Source: Mariniphaga sp964624645
GTDB taxonomy: Bacteria; Bacteroidota; Bacteroidia; Bacteroidales; Prolixibacteraceae
Assembly (NCBI GenBank): GCA_964624645.1
Contig: CAZVAD010000053.1
Span: 1-17,406 of the forward strand
Reading direction: 5' to 3'
DNA: 17,406 nt
Position numbers and translations under genes: made by a program. Position 1 is the first letter of the stretch, and each line of letters opens with the position of its first letter. Positions 14,075 through 17,406 of the stretch are shown in pieces. The notes below the pieces were generated by a model. That model saw nothing but the letters and a program-made list of their open reading frames with translations. It searched no databases and was not told the origin of the DNA.

Positions 14075-15294
14075 ATATAAACCTGCCGGTTGCCGGTGTG
14101 CGCCGAATTGAACCCGATCATATCTCCGTTGGGGCTCCACCGGCAATGCTGATCGCAACGCCAGAAACCGGTGAATTCTTCGGGCTGGGCAAATCTTCCC
14201 AACGGCAGCACCGCTTCTGTTTTCATATCCATCAGGTAGATTTTCTGCTCGCGCAATCCCGGCCCGGGATAGGTATCCGTCACCATCCATTTTTCATCGG
14301 GAGAGAAAGTTCCGTGTCCGTCAAAATCGAGCAGACCGTTCCCCAACCGGACGTAATCCTGCTCCCCCACCGTGAACAGGATATGCGCATAGAGCCTCGT
14401 CCCTTCATAGGCGGCAGTAATCATCAGCTGGTCATCGTTGAGCCAGTCGTAATGCGAGCCGCCCCAGTTTTCGGGAAAACAGCGCTGAACATTGGTTCCG
14501 TCGGTGTTCACCGTCATGGATGCAGTGATCCGGTGCGGAATGATTGCCCTTGCCAGCCACATAATTTTTGTACCGCCCCTGCTGAAAAGGGTGTGGTTGA
14601 AATAAGCGGTACCGTCTTCCGGGAATTCAGGGATATATTGCTTCACCTGAGCAATGGATACCAGCAGTTTTTTTTCTCCGGTTTCCAGGTCAGCCAGAAA
14701 AAGCCCGTCATCTTCGGGAAATTTCACATCTAACCGGGCATCCTGCCCGTTGCCGCCATAGCCATAGTCGGGACGGGTGGTACGTAACCGGGAATAGTTG
14801 ATGCTTGCAGCCTGTTTTCCATCCGGTGAAACAGCGCTCACCGGAAACGGAAACACCTTTACCTCCTGCCGGGTGTGAACATTCAAAATGACAGAAACAA
14901 ACCGATTATCGCGGAAATCATTGAAAATAATTAGCGAATCGGGTGAAGTTCCCAGCCAGTGTGCCATACAGCCCTGCTGAAAATTCCATGCACGGGTTTT
15001 TGTCAACGGAATAAACCTGTTGGTTTCCAAATCCACCAATCCCAGCGTTGCCGGATCGTTTTCATCGGGGAGACGGGTTCGGATATCGGTTTGCAAAACG
15101 GTTACATACCGCTGGTTACGGCTCCACGAGTTGATTCCATAGTAACTGGCAAACAGGTGCTCTTTATCGCCACTGGTAATTTGTGCCGGTTCGCTGACTT
15201 CGGGAAAAACAACATGGATTCCGGTTTTGTCAGGAGTGCAGGAGAAAAGAAAGAAGATAATCATTGAAACAACGGGATAGAAACACTTTTTCAT
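14056..15294 (-). CDS. Lipoprotein with TolB-like beta-propeller
   Basis: A 412-residue predicted lipoprotein. The ATG at 15294 gives MKKCFYPVVSMIIFFLFSC, a signal peptide with a lipobox ending in C19; upstream in-frame codons would put 27 unlikely residues before it. The rest reads as WD40/TolB-like blades of the 'x-SPDG-x-x-x-A' kind: VSAVSPDGKQAASINYS, GHGTFSPDEKWMVTDTYP, and DQHCRWSPNGDMIGFNS, with HYDWLNDDQLMITA between them. The SH/DGH and TDTYP pattern recalls secreted proteins related to oligogalacturonate lyase-like propellers, so a polysaccharide-linked role is possible but unproven. It follows the M23-like gene on the same strand, 106 bases away. Confidence 0.75.
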   Translation of the reverse strand: MKKCFYPVVSMIIFFLFSCTPDKTGIHVVFPEVSEPAQITSGDKEHLFASYYGINSWSRNQRYVTVLQTDIRTRLPDENDPATLGLVDLETNRFIPLTKTRAWNFQQGCMAHWLGTSPDSLIIFNDFRDNRFVSVILNVHTRQEVKVFPFPVSAVSPDGKQAASINYSRLRTTRPDYGYGGNGQDARLDVKFPEDDGLFLADLETGEKKLLVSIAQVKQYIPEFPEDGTAYFNHTLFSRGGTKIMWLARAIIPHRITASMTVNTDGTNVQRCFPENWGGSHYDWLNDDQLMITAAYEGTRLYAHILFTVGEQDYVRLGNGLLDFDGHGTFSPDEKWMVTDTYPGPGLREQKIYLMDMKTEAVLPLGRFAQPEEFTGFWRCDQHCRWSPNGDMIGFNSAHTGNRQVYIFRLKF

Positions 15295-15400
15295 TACTCT
15301 CTGATTTTTGAATATTATGTTATAAAGATAGAAAAGTTTGACGAAACATTCTGTTCCACTTGATAAAAGCCTCAAAACAAACCAGCCAATTGACTGATTA

Positions 15401-16273
15401 TCACTTTAAAAATTTCCTCTTTTCCCGGCTGCTCATTTCCATTCCGCGGATATCCTTCGGATGAACCACCGGATATTTCTGCAATGGAAGCAGCAACCCC
15501 GTTTCGGTTTCTCCCACCACAAATTGTGGAATGACAAACCGCAATGCCGGCGAACTTTCGCTTTGCTGAAAGATCAGAACCAGCAGTTCGCTGCTCCCGG
15601 TTGAAACAACACCCAGTGGCTGGCCGGCAAAAATTTTTTCGTTCACTTTCAGTTTTATATTTCCGGGAATGACATTGCGGTAACACATCAACGTGCCATC
15701 CGCCTGCAGTACGGTTATGGAATTATTCCAGGTGTGATACCAGGTTTGCGGCTCGCCCGTTCGCTGCGCTCCCGCCACTTCAACCACTATTCCGGTGCGG
15801 CTTGCAAAAACCGGCGTTCCGGGAGTGGCATCAAATCCGGTGGCATTCCAGGATTCGGGCAGAGCGCTGCCCCAGAAGCCTGCAAGGCTTTTCACTTCAA
15901 AAACCGAAACTTCGGCGCCGGGAGAAAAAGGAATCAGATAAGGAAAATCAAGATCGGGCAATGCCAAAGGATTTGATTTGAACGTTTTTATCTGGTAATT
16001 GAAACGCGGCACACCGGCATCGGGATAACGATACAACGTGAACAGCACGTTGAATCCCGGCTCAAGAAGTTTCACATAGGGCAGCGGCTCATTGAATGTG
16101 GTGTTTTCCAGATCGGCAAAATCCACCTGAAGAAACAGCGGCGCCGGTGAGTTATTGTAGGCAACAAAATCCACATCGCCGGCACTGTTGTAGTTTGCCT
16201 GAACTTCCGCCGACTGGGCAATCATTTCAGACGAAAAGAAAAGGGAGAAAAGAAAAATGAAAAGCTTCTTCAT
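15401..16273 (-). CDS. Secreted degenerate M23 (LytM-like) protein
   Basis: A 290-residue protein with a signal peptide (MKKLFIFLFSLFFSSEMIAQ, cut near residue 20). An N-terminal beta-rich region (about 22-125) precedes a region that reads like an M23/LytM fold: GFDATPGTPVFASRTGIVV (146-164), SITVLQADGTLMCYRN (185-200), then VNEKIFAGQPLGVVSTGSS (210-228). The zinc ligands of active M23 peptidases are missing: the HxxxD histidine is replaced (ESWNATGFD) and the HLHF site reads LLVLIF (230-235). This resembles EnvC/NlpD-type inactive LytM proteins that regulate amidases rather than cutting peptidoglycan themselves. The start at 16273 is chosen because the frame upstream of it does not form a signal peptide. 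Confidence 0.7.
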   Translation of the reverse strand: MKKLFIFLFSLFFSSEMIAQSAEVQANYNSAGDVDFVAYNNSPAPLFLQVDFADLENTTFNEPLPYVKLLEPGFNVLFTLYRYPDAGVPRFNYQIKTFKSNPLALPDLDFPYLIPFSPGAEVSVFEVKSLAGFWGSALPESWNATGFDATPGTPVFASRTGIVVEVAGAQRTGEPQTWYHTWNNSITVLQADGTLMCYRNVIPGNIKLKVNEKIFAGQPLGVVSTGSSELLVLIFQQSESSPALRFVIPQFVVGETETGLLLPLQKYPVVHPKDIRGMEMSSREKRKFLK

Positions 16274-16372
16274 ATTCACAATACTGTTTTTAAATCCAAT
16301 GCTGAATACAGATTTCAAATATCTGCCCACCTACTCTTTTTTAAAGAAAAAACCAAAAAGGCATGTTGGTTT

Positions 16373-16407
16373 CAAAAGTAAAAATTAATATTGCTTTTCG
16401 ATCCAAA
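16373..16407 (-). promoter_or_regulatory. Possible promoter of the M23-like gene
   Basis: On the minus strand TTTG (16407-16404) is followed after 23 bases by TACTTTTG (16380-16373). The -7 match is full but the spacing is at the upper limit, and the leader to the ATG at 16273 would be about 95 bases. Confidence 0.4.
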
Positions 16408-16452
16408 AACAGGATAAAACCGCAACGACAATTTTTAGAGGAACAAAACATA

Positions 16453-17406
16453 ATGCGCAATGATATGGAAAAGCTGAAAATTTCAACCGCACAATTTGAA
16501 AACCGTAGCGGCGACAAAGCTTATAATTTATCGGTAATTGAAACACTGACAAAAAAAGCCACAGATGCAGGTTCTCAGGTGATCGTCTTCCATGAATGCT
16601 GCATCACCGGCTATTCTTTTGCCCGAAAGCTTTCCCGGGAACAATTACTTGACATTGCAGAGCCGGTTCCCGAAGGCGAAAGCACAGGCAGACTGATTGA
16701 AATTGCCCGCAAATATAAGATGACAGTGCTGGCCGGATTGTTTGAAAAAGACGAAGAACAGAATATTTACAACACCTGTGTGTGCGTTGACTCAAACGGA
16801 CTGGCGGCAAAACACAGAAAACTTCATCCGTTCATCAGTGTGCACCTGAGTCCGGGAAATGAATATACTGTTTTTGACCTGCATGGCTGGAAATGTGGAA
16901 TTTTGATTTGTTACGACAACAATATTCCGGAAAATGTGCGTGCAACCAAATTTCTTGGCGCAGATATTATTTTCATGCCGCATGTTACCATGTGCACGCC
17001 TTCAACACGTCCGGGAGCAGGATTTGTTGATCCCAGACTCTGGGAAAACCGAGAAAACGACCCCACATCTCTCCGGCTGGAATTTGATGGCATGAAAGGC
17101 CGCCGCTGGCTGATGAAATGGCTGCCGGCACGGGCATACGACAATGCGGCCTATGTGGTTTTTGCCAATCCCATAGGGATGGATGACGACCAGTTGAAAA
17201 ACGGCTGCTCCATGATTATTGATCCGTTTGGTGATGTGGTGGCTGAATGCCGGAAGCTGAATGATGACGTGGCCTCTTCTGTACTGATTCCTGAAAAATT
17301 AACGCTTGCCGGCGGCTACCGCTATATGAACGCCCGCCGTCCGGAACTCTACAAAAACATTCTTGGAAAAGAGCACACCACTGAGCAAAAAGTGAGCTGG
17401 CTCAAA
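16453..17406 (+). CDS. Nitrilase-superfamily carbon-nitrogen hydrolase (3' end missing)
   Basis: The frame from the ATG at 16453 (MRNDMEKLKISTAQFE) stays open for 318 codons to the end of the window, so the C-terminus is missing. The catalytic Glu-Lys-Cys triad of the superfamily is present: E48 in VIVFHECCITGYSF, K123 in KHRKLHPF, and C153 in GILICYDNNIPE. Members hydrolyse or condense C-N bonds of nitriles, amides or carbamoyl compounds. Compared with short amidases there is a longer stretch after the cysteine (MPHVTMCTPSTRPGAGF, then DPRLWENR, then RRWLMKWLPARAYDN), shared in my memory with an uncharacterised group of bacterial proteins. AGAGGA lies 10 bases before the ATG and supports this start; an ATG at 16465 is possible. 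It diverges from the M23-like gene. The substrate is unknown. Confidence 0.9.
   Translation, partial: MRNDMEKLKISTAQFENRSGDKAYNLSVIETLTKKATDAGSQVIVFHECCITGYSFARKLSREQLLDIAEPVPEGESTGRLIEIARKYKMTVLAGLFEKDEEQNIYNTCVCVDSNGLAAKHRKLHPFISVHLSPGNEYTVFDLHGWKCGILICYDNNIPENVRATKFLGADIIFMPHVTMCTPSTRPGAGFVDPRLWENRENDPTSLRLEFDGMKGRRWLMKWLPARAYDNAAYVVFANPIGMDDDQLKNGCSMIIDPFGDVVAECRKLNDDVASSVLIPEKLTLAGGYRYMNARRPELYKNILGKEHTTEQKVSWLK

Noticed and set aside
15295..15375. Longer N-terminus for the propeller lipoprotein
   Set aside because: The 27 added residues would hide a clear lipoprotein signal peptide that begins at 15294.

Overview
This window looks like chromosomal DNA from a Bacteroidota bacterium, most likely order Bacteroidales. 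The support is a DUF4831-type secreted protein, the Bacteroidota form of the other housekeeping genes, almost no Shine-Dalgarno sequences, and several copies of the phylum's promoter -7 element (TAnnTTTG), one of them a full TTTG-N19-TACTTTTG promoter. The right end runs off inside a gene, and an exact 100-N assembly gap lies at 13514-13613.

Left block (1-6030, all minus strand): an MFS transporter resembling MFSD1 sits just upstream of the dipeptidase gene pepD, suggesting a dipeptide import and hydrolysis unit. A DUF4831 protein follows with its own promoter and hairpin terminator, then the bifunctional NAD(P)H-hydrate repair enzyme Nnr. The divergent region 6028-6464 holds a 19-bp-stem hairpin and two smaller inverted repeats, and matches no gene.

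Middle block (6465-11750, plus strand): a POT/PTR-type peptide transporter with an altered ExxER motif and a strong terminator; an LpxL/HtrB-like acyltransferase followed 8 bases later by an unnamed ATP-grasp-like protein; and the di-iron Fe-S repair protein Ric (YtfE/ScdA) with a small conserved-looking protein of uncertain function downstream.

Accessory block (about 11750-14000, minus strand): visibly AT-richer DNA with a complete RelE/HigB-HigA type toxin-antitoxin pair, a small membrane protein flanked by an imperfect inverted repeat (possible mobile cassette), the C-terminal end of a second XRE antitoxin cut by the assembly gap, and a short doubtful ORF beyond the gap. This is the most likely site of recent gene turnover.

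Right block (14000-17406): a lipoprotein with a TolB-like beta-propeller and a secreted M23-like protein that seems to have lost its zinc ligands (both minus strand), then a divergent nitrilase-superfamily hydrolase that is cut by the window end. I found no rRNA, tRNA, CRISPR array or identifiable insertion sequence. The best leads for new biology are the ATP-grasp/acyltransferase pair, the MFSD1-like/PepD pair, the degenerate M23 protein and the repeat-flanked cassette.
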